Counted from the first letter of the stretch, positions 17,251 through 28,340 are shown. The stretch: 64,000 nucleotides of DNA from Micromonospora vinacea (GCF_015751785.1 NZ_JADOTY010000001.1:558001-622000); one strand, 5' to 3'. Translations and numbers: made by a program. The notes: a model not told the origin generated them from the letters alone.

Positions 17251-17994
17251 CTATTCGCCTCGTATCGAGAGGACGGCGGCCGCCTCGACGTATTCGGCGA
17301 GCCGGGCGGCCCCGGTGAGCATGGCCCGGCCTCGCTCGGTGAGCCGTTGCCGCCACTGACCCAGCGACGCGGCGAGGGGTTCGGCACCGCCAGCGTCGCG
17401 CACTCGACGCAGCACGCCGGTGATGTGGTCGAGCCGGTACCCACCGCGGCGCAACAGGTGAGCGAGTTCGGCGTCACGGACGTCGTCGGGCAGGTAGAGC
17501 CGGTAGTGGGTCACCGGATCACGTACCGGTCGCAGCACCCCGGCCCGCTCCCACTTGCGCAGCGTGGCCGGCTGTAGACCGAGCCGGTGAGCCAGCACGC
17601 TGATCGGGACGGCCTTCTGGCTTTGCGGTTGCGGGCTCGTCCCGGTGAGGGTCGCCACCGCCGTCTCGACCGCGTCCAGGGTCTCCCGATCGCGCTGGAG
17701 CAGGGCATGGCCCTGGTCGATGGTGCGCAACGCCGTGTCGATGTCGCCCCGGTTGACGGCCCGCATGATCTCGCCGCTGGCCGCATAGCCGTGGCCCGTG
17801 ATCAACGCGAGGTAGGCACGCAGCGCCTTGACGTGCAGCTCGGTGAAGCGACGGTAGCCGTTCGGGGTGCGCTGGGCCGGAGGCAGGACGCCGTCTCGTT
17901 CGTAGTTGCGCACGGCCTGCGCGGAGAGGCCGTGGGCGCGCGCGAGATCCACCGGTCGGCGTACCAGGGGGTTTGAAGGTTCTGTGGCCGTCAT
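17251..17994 (-). CDS. TioE-type MerR regulator with two HTH domains
   Basis: 247 residues from the ATG at 17994. The N-terminal MerR helix-turn-helix (HGLSAQAVRNYERDGVLPPA, then NGYRRF) and a second MerR-like module (LAHRLGLQPATLRKWERAGV, then THYRLY) are separated by a helical segment. This tandem layout matches the TioE family, named after a regulator in the thiocoraline cluster of Micromonospora. It is divergent, 54 bp apart, from an erythromycin-esterase-like gene, so it probably controls that gene in response to a drug or other ligand. Confidence 0.88.
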   Translation of the reverse strand: MTATEPSNPLVRRPVDLARAHGLSAQAVRNYERDGVLPPAQRTPNGYRRFTELHVKALRAYLALITGHGYAASGEIMRAVNRGDIDTALRTIDQGHALLQRDRETLDAVETAVATLTGTSPQPQSQKAVPISVLAHRLGLQPATLRKWERAGVLRPVRDPVTHYRLYLPDDVRDAELAHLLRRGGYRLDHITGVLRRVRDAGGAEPLAASLGQWRQRLTERGRAMLTGAARLAEYVEAAAVLSIRGE

Positions 17995-18048
17995 CGCGCT
18001 CCACCGCTCGTAAGTCTCAAACGCTGGTTCAACGATACGGTTCATGGA

Positions 18049-19644
18049 ATGCCATCTTTTCTCGACCTGCTGGCGGTCTCGCCGGACCTGCTCGCGCTCG
18101 GCGAACCGACGCACGGTGAATCCGCCTTCCTCCAACTCCGCAACGAAGCGTTCCTGTCGCTGGCCGAGCACGGCTACCGCTCGATCGCCGTGGAGAGCGA
18201 CCGGGCGGCCGGACTGATCGCCGACGACTTCGTGCAGGGCGCCGCCGCCGTGACCCTCGACCGTGCGCTCAGCGAAGGGTTCAGCCACGGATTCGGGGCC
18301 GCCCCGGCCAACCGTGACCTCCTGCTGCGCATGCGGGAGTGGAACGCCGGGCGACCGGTCGCCGAGCGCCTGACCTTCCACGGCTTCGACGCCCCGGTGG
18401 AGCTGGAGAGCGCCCCGAGCCCGCGCCACCACCTCAACCAGGTCTGCCACTTCCTCGACCTGGACCGGTCAGCCGAGATCGACGACCTGATCGGGGACGA
18501 GGCGCTGTGGAGCGACACGGCCGCGATCTGGGAACCGGGCCGATCGGTCGGGCGCTCCACCGACGCCCAGCGACTGCGGGTGCTCGCCGACGACCTGCTG
18601 ACCGAGTTGTACCTGCGGGCGCCGGGCAGGTCAGCCGGCTGGTCGGCGGCGTTCGTACACGCCACCGCCGCTGTCGCACTGCTGCGCTACCACGCCGCAG
18701 CCGCCGCACCACTTGCCCAGGAGGAACGCTTCGCCCGCCTGGCCGCGGTCCGGGACGCGCTGATGGCCGAGAACCTGCTCGCGATCCGATCGGCCGAGGC
18801 ACACCGCGGGCCCACACTGGTCTTCGCGCACAACACGCACCTCCAGCGCCACCAGAGCACGATGACGCTGGCCGACACGGAGGTGTCCTGGGCCGGCGCC
18901 GGAGCGATCCTCGCGTCCCTGCTGGGCGGGCGTTACGCGGTGATCGTCGGCAGCCTCGGCGCGAGCCCGGCGCTCGGCATCGGGACGCCCACCGCCTCGA
19001 CCTATGAGGGCAGACTCCAGCAGGATTCCGGCCTTCCCCGGTACCTGCCGGCGTCCGACATCGCGGTGGCCGAGCAGCGGACACACGACTACCGCTACTT
19101 CCCGCTCAACCAGGCCACCATCGAACACGCCGACGCGATCCTGCACGTCCCGACCGGTGTCGACGCGGCAGTGCTCGCCGATCGGATCACCGCGCTACCC
19201 GGCGTCGAGCAGCTCGTGGCAAGCGAGGAGAACGGATCACCCGAGGCGGCCTGGGGCGACCGGTTCTTCTTCGTCGGCCCGGACCGCCGCCAGCCGTTCG
19301 CCACCATCGTCGAGCACGACGTGCCCGGCTTCGACGAGGCCTCGCAGCTTGACCGCCCTGGCGTCTTCCGCCTCAACCTGGACCTGGGCCGGGCCGAGTT
19401 CGAGCGGCGGTTCGGCTTCCCGCCCAAGGCGTTCGAGGAGCACCGGCACGAGTTCGACTTCGCCCGACTGGACACCCTCGTACCGCACCCGGGCTACGCA
19501 CAGTACGGCTTCGCCAGCATCGTCATGCCCGGTCCGCACCTGCTGCCGGAGATCGACCGGCTCATCGCGACCGCACACGGCCGAGCGGTCGACCGCCACG
19601 AACGCGCAGCGCGCCGGGCGAACCATCCGCACCCCGGAGCCTGA
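18049..19644 (+). CDS. Erythromycin esterase family protein
   Basis: 531 residues from the ATG at 18049. The N-terminal motif LALGEPTHGESAFLQLRNEA and SIAVESDRAAG match the EreA/EreB fold, with the catalytic histidine in THGE and conserved glutamates; VFAHNTHLQRHQSTM is the second conserved block. The family hydrolyses macrolide lactones in resistance enzymes, but many chromosomal members have other esterase targets. The C-terminal 140 residues are longer than in classical EreA. Divergence from a TioE-type regulator suggests inducible expression. Confidence 0.85.
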   Translation: MPSFLDLLAVSPDLLALGEPTHGESAFLQLRNEAFLSLAEHGYRSIAVESDRAAGLIADDFVQGAAAVTLDRALSEGFSHGFGAAPANRDLLLRMREWNAGRPVAERLTFHGFDAPVELESAPSPRHHLNQVCHFLDLDRSAEIDDLIGDEALWSDTAAIWEPGRSVGRSTDAQRLRVLADDLLTELYLRAPGRSAGWSAAFVHATAAVALLRYHAAAAAPLAQEERFARLAAVRDALMAENLLAIRSAEAHRGPTLVFAHNTHLQRHQSTMTLADTEVSWAGAGAILASLLGGRYAVIVGSLGASPALGIGTPTASTYEGRLQQDSGLPRYLPASDIAVAEQRTHDYRYFPLNQATIEHADAILHVPTGVDAAVLADRITALPGVEQLVASEENGSPEAAWGDRFFFVGPDRRQPFATIVEHDVPGFDEASQLDRPGVFRLNLDLGRAEFERRFGFPPKAFEEHRHEFDFARLDTLVPHPGYAQYGFASIVMPGPHLLPEIDRLIATAHGRAVDRHERAARRANHPHPGA

Positions 19645-19659
19645 CCACGCCCTCCGGAG

Positions 19660-20196
19660 TCAGGCGGCTGCCTCGGGCTCCCGCAGGTCCAGCCAGTCCG
19701 CCCAGCGGGGGTCGGGGGCGCGGTGACCCAGCACCCGCCAGGCGGTGCCCTTCGGGGCGGCCGGCAACGCGTGTAACCGCCACCCCATCTCGGCCGGGGT
19801 CTTGTCGCCCTTGGTGTGGTTGCACCGTGCGCACGCGGCGACCACGTTCTCCCAGGCGTGCCGGCCACCCCGGCTACGCGGAAAGACGTGGTCGATGGTC
19901 TCGGCCGGGCCCCGGCAGTAGGCGCACCGCCAGCCGTCCCGGGCGAAGATCGCCCGCCGGGACAGCCCGACATGTGTTCGGTACGGCACACGAACGAAGC
20001 GCGTCAGCCGGACCACTGAGGGCACCGGGAGCGCGTCCCGGGCACTGTGCAGGATGCCGTCACCATCGGCAACGCAGACCGCCTTGGCGGAGAGGACGAG
20101 GATCGCGGCGCGACGCACCGACACGACACACAGCGGCTCGTAGGTGGCGTTGAGGACCAACGCGCCGGAGCCCACCGTGGGTCGTATGTCAGGCAT
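19660..20196 (-). CDS. HNH endonuclease
   Basis: 178 residues from the ATG at 20196, which has GGGAGG 9 nt upstream. The HNH site is complete: RCAYCRGPAETIDHVFPRSR with the first zinc cysteines and catalytic histidine, then HAWENVVAACARCNHTKGDK with the asparagine and the second cysteine pair. The N-terminal third (ALVLNATYEPLCVVSVRRAA) is typical of stand-alone actinobacterial HNH proteins. The role is not known; these genes are widespread housekeeping-context nucleases rather than obvious mobile-element genes. Confidence 0.9.
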   Translation of the reverse strand: MPDIRPTVGSGALVLNATYEPLCVVSVRRAAILVLSAKAVCVADGDGILHSARDALPVPSVVRLTRFVRVPYRTHVGLSRRAIFARDGWRCAYCRGPAETIDHVFPRSRGGRHAWENVVAACARCNHTKGDKTPAEMGWRLHALPAAPKGTAWRVLGHRAPDPRWADWLDLREPEAAA

Positions 20197-20500
20197 CGCG
20201 CTCACCCTCCCGGTTCAGCGGCTGCTGCGGACCGCCGTCGACCGGGGCCGGGCACAACGGCCCACACGGTCGACGCCGGGCCGATCACCGACGTCCGTTG
20301 CGCCAATAGTCCCTGATCGGACCCCGGATTGCACGTACTAATCTCTCTTCTGGTAAGCGGATCACCCGCGCCGGGGCGGGTAGCCGCTCCAGCCTGGGCG
20401 GACGCTGCCGTGGTGACGGATTTACGACGCCCTCGGTGGCGAATCACCCGGCCGGTGGGTCGGCGGCGGGCGCTCGGGTCCCTTGCGGTACGAAGACAGG
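20197..20500. other. Divergent intergenic region, no gene
   Basis: About 300 bp between the HNH gene (minus) and the MscS gene (plus). It should hold both promoters; an AT-richer stretch at 20325-20355 (GCACGTACTAATCTCTCTTC) is the likeliest promoter area. I see no RNA gene or clear repeat. Confidence 0.4.
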
Positions 20501-21541
20501 GTGAGTGCCGCCAGCGTGACGCCCCTAGCCCTGTCCGACGCCGTCTCGGTGAGCTGTCAGGGCAGTACCTCCTGCGAGTGGATCTACGACATCACCAGGT
20601 CGGCCTGGTTCGCCGAGGGAAGCTACTGGATCCTGCTCAAGCCGCTTCGGGTGCTGCTGATCCTGGCACTGGCGATGGTGGCCCGGTGGGCGCTGCATCG
20701 GACGATCAACCGGCTGGTCCGGACGACCACCGACGGTGCGGTGCCGACGATGCTGCGGCCGCTACGTGAGCGGGTGCCCACCGCCGCGGCCGACCCGGCC
20801 GAGTTCGTACCCGAGCGGCGACGGCAGCGGGCCGAGGCGATCGGGTCGGTGCTGCGCAGCCTGACCACCGCGTTCGTGTTCGGCATCGCGCTGCTGATGA
20901 TCCTGCGGGAGTTCAGCTTCGACCTGGCGCCGCTGCTGGCCAGCGCGGGGATCGCCGGCGTCGCGCTGGGCTTCGGCGCGCAGAGCCTGGTGAAGGACCT
21001 GATAGCCGGCCTCTTCATGCTGATCGAGGACCAGTACGGCGTGGGTGACAACGTCGACCTGGGCGAGGCGATGGGCGTGGTCGAGTCGGTCGGCCTGCGG
21101 GTCACCACGGTGCGCGACGGGCGCGGTGTGCTGTGGTACATCCGCAACGGCGAGATCATCCGGGTGGGCAACAAGAGCCAGGGTTGGGCCCTCGTGGTGG
21201 TGGACCTGCCGATCGGTTTCAACAGCACCGAGGAGGCCACGGCGGTGCTCCGGACCGCTGCCGCCTCGGTCGCGATGGACCCGGAGCTGTCACCGGAGAT
21301 CGTGGAGGCGCCCGAGGTGCTGGGTGTCGAGCAGGTGACTGTGGACGGCGCGGTCATCCGCACTGTGGTGAAGACGACCGCGGACGGGCAGTTCGCTGTC
21401 GGCCGGGAGTTGCGTCGGCGTCTCGCGGAGGCCCTGGAGAACTCGGGAATCACCGCGCAGATCGCGGCCGCCCGCATCTATCCCGGCCTGTCCACCCGGC
21501 CGTTGCCCGAGGGTGAGACTGGTCAGGGCGGTGCCACCTGA
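20501..21541 (+). CDS. Mechanosensitive ion channel, MscS family
   Basis: 346 residues from the GTG at 20501; a TTG at 20483 is also in frame and neither has a strong ribosome site. It has three membrane segments; the pore helix is the glycine/alanine-rich ASAGIAGVALGFGAQSLVKDLIAG and the beta domain follows with YGVGDNVDLG and EGLRV-type motifs (VESVGLRVTTVRDGRG, YIRNGEIIRVGNKSQGWA). The channel opens under membrane tension to release osmolytes. The N-terminal outer segment contains a CQGSTSCEW cysteine pair. Confidence 0.9.
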   Translation: MSAASVTPLALSDAVSVSCQGSTSCEWIYDITRSAWFAEGSYWILLKPLRVLLILALAMVARWALHRTINRLVRTTTDGAVPTMLRPLRERVPTAAADPAEFVPERRRQRAEAIGSVLRSLTTAFVFGIALLMILREFSFDLAPLLASAGIAGVALGFGAQSLVKDLIAGLFMLIEDQYGVGDNVDLGEAMGVVESVGLRVTTVRDGRGVLWYIRNGEIIRVGNKSQGWALVVVDLPIGFNSTEEATAVLRTAAASVAMDPELSPEIVEAPEVLGVEQVTVDGAVIRTVVKTTADGQFAVGRELRRRLAEALENSGITAQIAAARIYPGLSTRPLPEGETGQGGAT

Positions 21542-21785
21542 CCCCTCGACACTGACCTGTGATTCAGGGGTCGCGAGCCGGCCGGCCCCTCGGGTATCGT
21601 CCGTTCGTTCAGTCGGGGAGGCGACGAACGACCCGTTCGACCTAGCTAGTTGTCAGACGATCGGGCAGAATCCGGAGCACGCGTTCCCACCAAAGCGTGA
21701 TCACATCCTCGCTGATCCGTAGATCTGACGAGAGCTTCCGGCCCGGCTGCCACGAGCGGTCGAGCCGGGGCCGATGGAGGCGACG

Positions 21786-23159
21786 GTGCCTGACGAGCGA
21801 CCTTCCGCGGAAGGCCCCGCCACGTTTCGCGAAGTGTTCGCCCAGCGCGAGTTCCGGGCTGTGTTCCTGGCTGGCTCTCTCTCCTGGGTCGGCGACTATG
21901 TCGCGAAGGCCGCCGTCACCCTGCTCGTCTTCCAGCAGACCCGGTCAGTCGCGCTCTCCGCTGCTGCTTTCGCGGTCAGCTTCCTGCCCTGGCTGCTCGG
22001 CGGTCCCGTGCTCGCCGCACTCGCGGAGCGGTACGCGTACCGCCGGGTGATGGTGGCGTGCGACCTCATTCGCATGGCGCTGATGCTGGTCATCGCCATT
22101 CCCAGCCTGCCGTACCAGGCGGTGCTGGTGCTCATCTTCGCCGCCACGTTGGCCAACCCACCGAGCCAGGCGGCGAAGTCCGCGCTGATCCCGCAGCTGC
22201 TCACCGGGGACCGACTGGTGTTGGGGCTGTCGCTGAACAGCAGCGTGGGGCAGGCCGCCCAGGTCGTGGGGTACGTGTTCGGCGCCGCCGTCGCCGCGAT
22301 CGACCCGGAGGTGGCGCTGCTGTTCAACGCGGCCACGTTCGGCTTCTCGGCGCTGCTGGTCCGTTTCGGGGTGCGCCACCGCCCGCCGGTGATGAACCCG
22401 GCCCACCGCAGCCACCTGCTGCGGGAGACCCGCGAGGGGTTCGGCATCGTGTTCCGTACACCGGTGCTGCGGGCCATCGCGGTGCTGGTGTTCAGCGCGA
22501 TGCTCTTCTCGATCGTCCCCGAGGGGTTGGCCGCGGCCTGGGCCAACGACGAGAGTCGCGGCGCGGTGAGCGCGGGCACCGCACAGGCAGCGATCATGGT
22601 GGCGAACCCGGTCGGCTTCATCCTCGGTGGGTTGCTGGTGAGTCGCCTGTTCGGGCCGGCTCGCCGGCTGAAGCTGATGCGGCCGCTCGCGGTGCTCGCC
22701 CCGTTGATGCTCGTACCGGTGCTGTTCGATCCCCCGCCGTTGGTGGTCGCGCTGCTCGCCGCGCTCTGCGGGTTCGCGGTCGCCGGCATGATGCCGATGG
22801 CCAACGGGTTGTTCGTCCAGGCGCTGCCGAACGGGTTCCGGGCCCGCGCCTTCGGCGTGATGGCTACCGGTGTGCAGGTCATCCAGGGTTTCGCGGTGCT
22901 GGTCACCGGGGTGCTCGCCGAACGGTTCCCCATTCCCATCGTGGTCGGGGTGTGGAGCGCGGCCGGGGTGGTGCTGATGGCGGTGGCCAGCCTGCGCTGG
23001 CCGGACCGGCAGACGGTGGACGATGCGATCGCTGCCGCCTCGCTGGCCAACGCCGATCCGCCGCCCTCCAGGCCCGACGGCCCGGCCAGCGACGGCACGG
23101 TGGGAGACACGTCCGACTCTCATGCCGGTGACGGCCACCGCCGGCACGCGGTCACCTGA
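21786..23159 (+). CDS. MFS transporter
   Basis: 457 residues from the GTG at 21786, with GGAGG at 21776-21780; an ATG at 21774 overlaps that site and is less likely. Twelve hydrophobic segments are visible, starting FRAVFLAGSLSWVGDYVAKA. The loop motif LAERYAYRRVMVACDLIRM resembles motif A. It resembles actinobacterial drug/macrolide-type exporters of the major facilitator superfamily; substrate unknown. The C-terminal 40 residues are polar and low in complexity. Confidence 0.88.
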   Translation: MPDERPSAEGPATFREVFAQREFRAVFLAGSLSWVGDYVAKAAVTLLVFQQTRSVALSAAAFAVSFLPWLLGGPVLAALAERYAYRRVMVACDLIRMALMLVIAIPSLPYQAVLVLIFAATLANPPSQAAKSALIPQLLTGDRLVLGLSLNSSVGQAAQVVGYVFGAAVAAIDPEVALLFNAATFGFSALLVRFGVRHRPPVMNPAHRSHLLRETREGFGIVFRTPVLRAIAVLVFSAMLFSIVPEGLAAAWANDESRGAVSAGTAQAAIMVANPVGFILGGLLVSRLFGPARRLKLMRPLAVLAPLMLVPVLFDPPPLVVALLAALCGFAVAGMMPMANGLFVQALPNGFRARAFGVMATGVQVIQGFAVLVTGVLAERFPIPIVVGVWSAAGVVLMAVASLRWPDRQTVDDAIAAASLANADPPPSRPDGPASDGTVGDTSDSHAGDGHRRHAVT

Positions 23160-23281
23160 CCCGTCAAGCCGACGTCACCAGCGGGCCGGGTGCCGGGCAT
23201 TCGGGGGTGTCGAACCCGGCGTGATCCGACGCACGCCGTGCGGGTCGGGTCGACACCGGGCGCACCTGGCAGGATGGAACT

Positions 23282-23710
23282 GTGACTTCCGCAGGTGAAT
23301 CCGACCGTCCCGGTGCGTCGATGACCCTCTTCGAAGCGGTCGGTGGCGAACCCACCTTCCGCAAGCTGGTCGACGAGTTCTACGCCGGTGTCGCCACCGA
23401 TCCCCTGCTGCGGCCCATGTACCCGGAGGAGGACCTGGGCCCGGCCGCGGACCGGATGACCCTGTTCCTGATGCAGTACTGGGGCGGCCCGAACACGTAC
23501 TCCGCCCAACGCGGGCACCCCCGGCTGCGGATGCGGCACGCGCCGTTCCGCATCGGCGCCGCCGAACGGGACGCCTGGCTGCGGAACATGCGCCGCGCCG
23601 TGGACCGGCTCGACCTGGAGCCGGAGGTCGCCGGCACACTCTGGGACTATCTGGAGCGGGCCGCGTACTTCATGGTCAACGTCGAGGACGACCCGGCCAA
23701 CGGCGGCTGA
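23282..23710 (+). CDS. glbO: Group II truncated haemoglobin
   Basis: 142 residues from the GTG at 23282 with GGATGGAA upstream. Typical of trHbO: SMTLFEAVGGEPTFRKLVDEFY (N-terminal helix), MYPEEDLGPAADRMTLFLMQ, the conserved WGGPNTYSAQRGHPRLRMRH with the proximal histidine, and AWLRNMRRAVD. It binds O2 or other diatomic ligands in the cytoplasm and is linked to respiration or NO and peroxide tolerance. It is a single-gene unit before a convergent YbjN gene. Confidence 0.92.
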   Translation: MTSAGESDRPGASMTLFEAVGGEPTFRKLVDEFYAGVATDPLLRPMYPEEDLGPAADRMTLFLMQYWGGPNTYSAQRGHPRLRMRHAPFRIGAAERDAWLRNMRRAVDRLDLEPEVAGTLWDYLERAAYFMVNVEDDPANGG

Positions 23711-23732
23711 CCCCGCCCGACCCGGCGTGGCG

Positions 23733-24317
23733 TCAGAGCAGCGCGCCCTCGTCGTGCAGCCAGTCCACGAAGCTGGTGGCGACCGCCGCGCCGCAGTCGA
23801 GCATCTCGACCAGGAGCGCGTCGTGGGTGCCGGCACCCAGCGGCACCTGAAGCTCGGCGTAGATCGGCAGCTGACCGCGCTCGGTCGGGTCGCCGATGTA
23901 CGCCTTGCAGAACCGACGGGTGTGGTTCCACTCGTTGACCACCCGGTACGCGCGGTCGGCCCAGTCCGGCGGGACCGTGGCGTGCGGACGTGCCCGCATG
24001 ACCAGGATCTCGTCCTCCGGGCCTTCCAGCGTGACCAGCACGGCGTGCCGTTCCCACATCGCCAGCAGGTTGCCGTCGCCGTCGGCCAGGTAACGCACGT
24101 CGAGCAGATCGAGTGCGTCACAGACCCGGCGCAGACTCACCGGCTCGACGGTGGCGGGCATCTCCGTCAGCACGGGCCGCTCGTTGGACGGGCAGTCGTC
24201 CCCCGGCTGGCGAGGACTGGGCGGCCCGATCCGGACCGCGCTATCGACTGTGATCCCGCTTCGGGTTTCCGGATCGCCGCCGTCGGCGGGACCGGGGCGC
24301 CATGACCACCACGGCAT
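23733..24317 (-). CDS. YbjN domain-containing protein
   Basis: 194 residues if started at the ATG at 24317 (AGGTG 8 nt upstream); the first 50 residues are Pro/Gly-rich and the true start may be a GTG at 24176. The YbjN-type domain runs from SLRRVCDALDLLDVRYLADGDGN through AYRVVNEWNHTRRFCKAY and YAELQVPLGAGTHDALL. Such domains are structural relatives of T3SS chaperones and have no assigned enzymatic role. The gene is convergent with glbO. Confidence 0.78.
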   Translation of the reverse strand: MPWWSWRPGPADGGDPETRSGITVDSAVRIGPPSPRQPGDDCPSNERPVLTEMPATVEPVSLRRVCDALDLLDVRYLADGDGNLLAMWERHAVLVTLEGPEDEILVMRARPHATVPPDWADRAYRVVNEWNHTRRFCKAYIGDPTERGQLPIYAELQVPLGAGTHDALLVEMLDCGAAVATSFVDWLHDEGALL

Positions 24318-24448
24318 CGCTCGCGCACCTCACTCCCCAGCGGATCCAGTCGCCTACGGTGCGTTGGATCCGAGGATGGACGGTACCCGGACAGCCGGGT
24401 TGAAGCACCCCCCCAACGACCGCCCCTGACCAGAAGAACGATCTGGGG

Positions 24449-25192
24449 TCATCCGTTCGTACGAGTACTGAGGGGTGTCACGGCAAGATCCGTGGCCTTC
24501 TGCAACCATGCCGCTCCGTGCGGTCCCACCAGGCCGACCCAACGACCGGCCACCCGCACCTGAACGGCGTTCGCGCCCTCGCCAGCCGCCGAGTCGTCGG
24601 CGGCGCCGAGGAAGCCCATCCGGACCACCCCCTGCACCAGCCGCTGCGGCACCTCGACCGGCGCGGCGGGCGCCCCGTCCGGGGTGATCAGCACCGCCAC
24701 GTGGTCGAGCAACGCGTCACGCAGCGCCCGCTGGCCCACGGCCCGGCCGGCGACCCCCTCCTCGCTCGCCGTCCGCAGGGTGCCCGCCGCCGCGGCCGCG
24801 ATCCGTCGCACCTCGGCGACGGGCAGCGCCTCCACCTGACGGCTCCGCGTCGGCGGGAGCGGCCACCGCCACTGGGCGTCCCGGCGGGTCGGCAGGGCCG
24901 TGCCGCCCCGTTCCAACTCGGCGAGCAGCTCAGCGGCCGCCACCGTGACGTCCTCGGCGACACCGTCGGCCGGCCCACCGGCGACCGTGCGGACCACCAG
25001 AACCTGCCACGGCAGCCGGGCCCACAGGGCGACCCGGCCGGGGGCGCCGGCCGGCCGCAGCCGGACCGGCGATGCCGGATCCAGCCGGACCAGCCGGGCC
25101 AGAAAGGCGCCCGCGTCGGCCACCCCGGCGACCCCGTGCGTGGACGCCGAGGCCGCCACCCGGCCCGGCTCAGCGGTGCCCGGCCGGGTCAC
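24449..25192 (-). CDS. Conserved hypothetical protein co-translated with thioesterase gene
   Basis: 247 residues from the GTG at 25192, whose GTGA overlaps the stop of the thioesterase gene. It is rich in Ala, Val and Arg with no signal peptide or membrane segment and no cysteine-based site. Motifs include FLARLVRLDPASPVRLRPA, LWARLPWQVLVVRTV and a C-terminal VQVRVAGRWVGLVG. I recognise it only as an actinobacterial conserved protein that travels with this thioesterase and ettA. Function unknown. Confidence 0.75.
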   Translation of the reverse strand: MTRPGTAEPGRVAASASTHGVAGVADAGAFLARLVRLDPASPVRLRPAGAPGRVALWARLPWQVLVVRTVAGGPADGVAEDVTVAAAELLAELERGGTALPTRRDAQWRWPLPPTRSRQVEALPVAEVRRIAAAAAGTLRTASEEGVAGRAVGQRALRDALLDHVAVLITPDGAPAAPVEVPQRLVQGVVRMGFLGAADDSAAGEGANAVQVRVAGRWVGLVGPHGAAWLQKATDLAVTPLSTRTNG

Positions 25193-25635
25193 GCCACACC
25201 ACCCTGCGGGGCGTACGTGAGCAGGAAGTCCCGTTCCTCGGTGGTGATCCGCCGGGGCACCTGACGGGTCAGGTCGAACGGCACCAGCACCGAGCGGGCA
25301 CGGCTGGCCAGCACCTCGCCGTCGTACAACTCGTAGGCGACGGTGAACCGGGAGGCCCGGATCTCCTCCACCCACAGCTCGATCCGCACTGTCGGTGCCG
25401 CCTCTGCGGTGGCCCGGCCGAGCGCGTAGTCGACCGGGCGCAGGTAGTCGACCTCGTGCCGGCGGATCACCACCCCGTCGGCGAACGAGCCGACGCCCCA
25501 GGCCCGGCCGCCGGCGAACATCAACGCCACCCGCGCCTCCTCGTACAGGGTGAGGAAGCGCGAGTTGTTGACGTGGCCGTACGCGTCCAGGTCGGACCAG
25601 CGCAGGGTGCAGTGGTAGACGAAGCGGTCAGACAC
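25189..25635 (-). CDS. Acyl-CoA thioesterase (4HBT hot-dog fold)
   Basis: 148 residues. The hot-dog fold signature is clear: CTLRWSDLDAYGHVNNSRFL carries the catalytic aspartate of the 4-hydroxybenzoyl-CoA thioesterase type, followed by LTLYEEARVALMF. The C-terminal strand set includes SRFTVAYELYDGEVLASR. It hydrolyses an acyl-CoA, substrate undetermined. It lies 12 nt downstream of ettA on the same strand, suggesting a shared transcript. Confidence 0.88.
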   Translation of the reverse strand: MSDRFVYHCTLRWSDLDAYGHVNNSRFLTLYEEARVALMFAGGRAWGVGSFADGVVIRRHEVDYLRPVDYALGRATAEAAPTVRIELWVEEIRASRFTVAYELYDGEVLASRARSVLVPFDLTRQVPRRITTEERDFLLTYAPQGGVA

Positions 25636-25647
25636 CGTCTCGGCCGG

Positions 25648-27324
<1,677 letters not shown>

Positions 27325-27534
27325 GGTGCGGGCTACCTCCGTCGGTTGCTGTCGCTGATCGGCGGCGCGGCGCGGGCTGCGAGGACCGCCCGCCGCCGCC
27401 GGCCTGGAGCCGGCCGCGCGCACGCCATCGTCAATCCTGACAGGTACGGCGCGCTTCGCCCACATCACCCCGCCCCAGGAGTACGCGGGCGCGCCGCGTT
27501 GCCGACCGTGGTATCACCCGCTAGCGTCCTCGGT

Positions 27535-27819
27535 ATGACCAAGAAGATCGCCATCAGCGTGCCGGATGACGTGGCGGAGCGGCTGGCCGAGGAATCCAAC
27601 GTCTCCGCTTTCATCACCGACTCCGTTCGTCAGCGGATGGCTGGCGAGCGCACGAGGCGGACGCTTCGACAGGTGGGCTTCCAACTCACGGACGAAGGCC
27701 TCGCAGAGGCGGGCAGGAAGCTCGACGAGGCTCACGCGAAGATCACCCCGGAACTGCGATCCAAGGCAGCCGCGCTGCTGGGCGAGGCGTCTCGCGGACG
27801 GATGACCATTCGTGACTGA
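27535..27819 (+). CDS. Putative antitoxin of a PIN-toxin pair
   Basis: 94 residues from the ATG at 27535. The N-terminus (KIAISVPDDVAERLAEESNV) has the strand-helix pattern of a ribbon-helix-helix DNA-binding antitoxin, and the remainder (RRTLRQVGFQLTDEGLAEAG) is helical and charged. It overlaps the following gene by 8 nt. The pair differs from the VapBC-like pair at 16528-17219. RHH antitoxins bind their own promoter and inhibit the partner; here both points are inferred. Confidence 0.75.
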   Translation: MTKKIAISVPDDVAERLAEESNVSAFITDSVRQRMAGERTRRTLRQVGFQLTDEGLAEAGRKLDEAHAKITPELRSKAAALLGEASRGRMTIRD

Positions 27820-28198
27820 TGCCGGCCTCGTCCTCGACACGGGCTGCCTCCTCGCCTACTCGGAAGGCATGGAAGCGGTCGGGGAGCAGATCGCGAAAGT
27901 CGCGGACAAGGGGCAGGGCGTGATCATCCCGGCGCTCTGCCTCGCCGCCGCGTACCGCCAGGTGACCAGCGACGGCTGGCCACTGCTCGACATCGTCGGC
28001 GATCTGGAGCAGGTCATGGTCACGCCCGTCGAGCACGACATGTGCGCCATCCTCGGCGGCTGGTCACGAACCCTCGGCGGCATGGACCTGGCCCAGGCTG
28101 CGATGGAGGCGGCTCGGGCGATCACACCGATCATGACGGACCGGCGGGAGCTGCTCGGCGAGGTACTGCCGAAGGAATGGCCGATCATCGACCTCTGA
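27812..28198 (+). CDS. PIN-like toxin candidate
   Basis: 128 residues from the GTG at 27812, overlapping the antitoxin gene by 8 nt. The start GLVLDTGCLLAYSEG fits the first PIN aspartate, and PIMTDRRELLGEVL fits the C-terminal one, but the middle acidic residues are not in standard positions (HDMCAILGGWSRTLGGMDLA is the candidate). It may be a divergent PIN ribonuclease or an inactive relative. The two-gene arrangement and spacing are the main support for the toxin call. Confidence 0.65.
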   Translation: MTDAGLVLDTGCLLAYSEGMEAVGEQIAKVADKGQGVIIPALCLAAAYRQVTSDGWPLLDIVGDLEQVMVTPVEHDMCAILGGWSRTLGGMDLAQAAMEAARAITPIMTDRRELLGEVLPKEWPIIDL

Positions 28199-28340
28199 CC
28201 CACCGGCTGTCGACAAGATCACCCTTAGGATTCGGTCGGACCGAGGCGGGTAGGAGACTCCGGCACGGGGCACAAGACGCCGCAGCTACGCTCAGTACGC
28301 TCATCGCGGTGGACCCGTCAGTACCCGGAGGTGGCCGATC

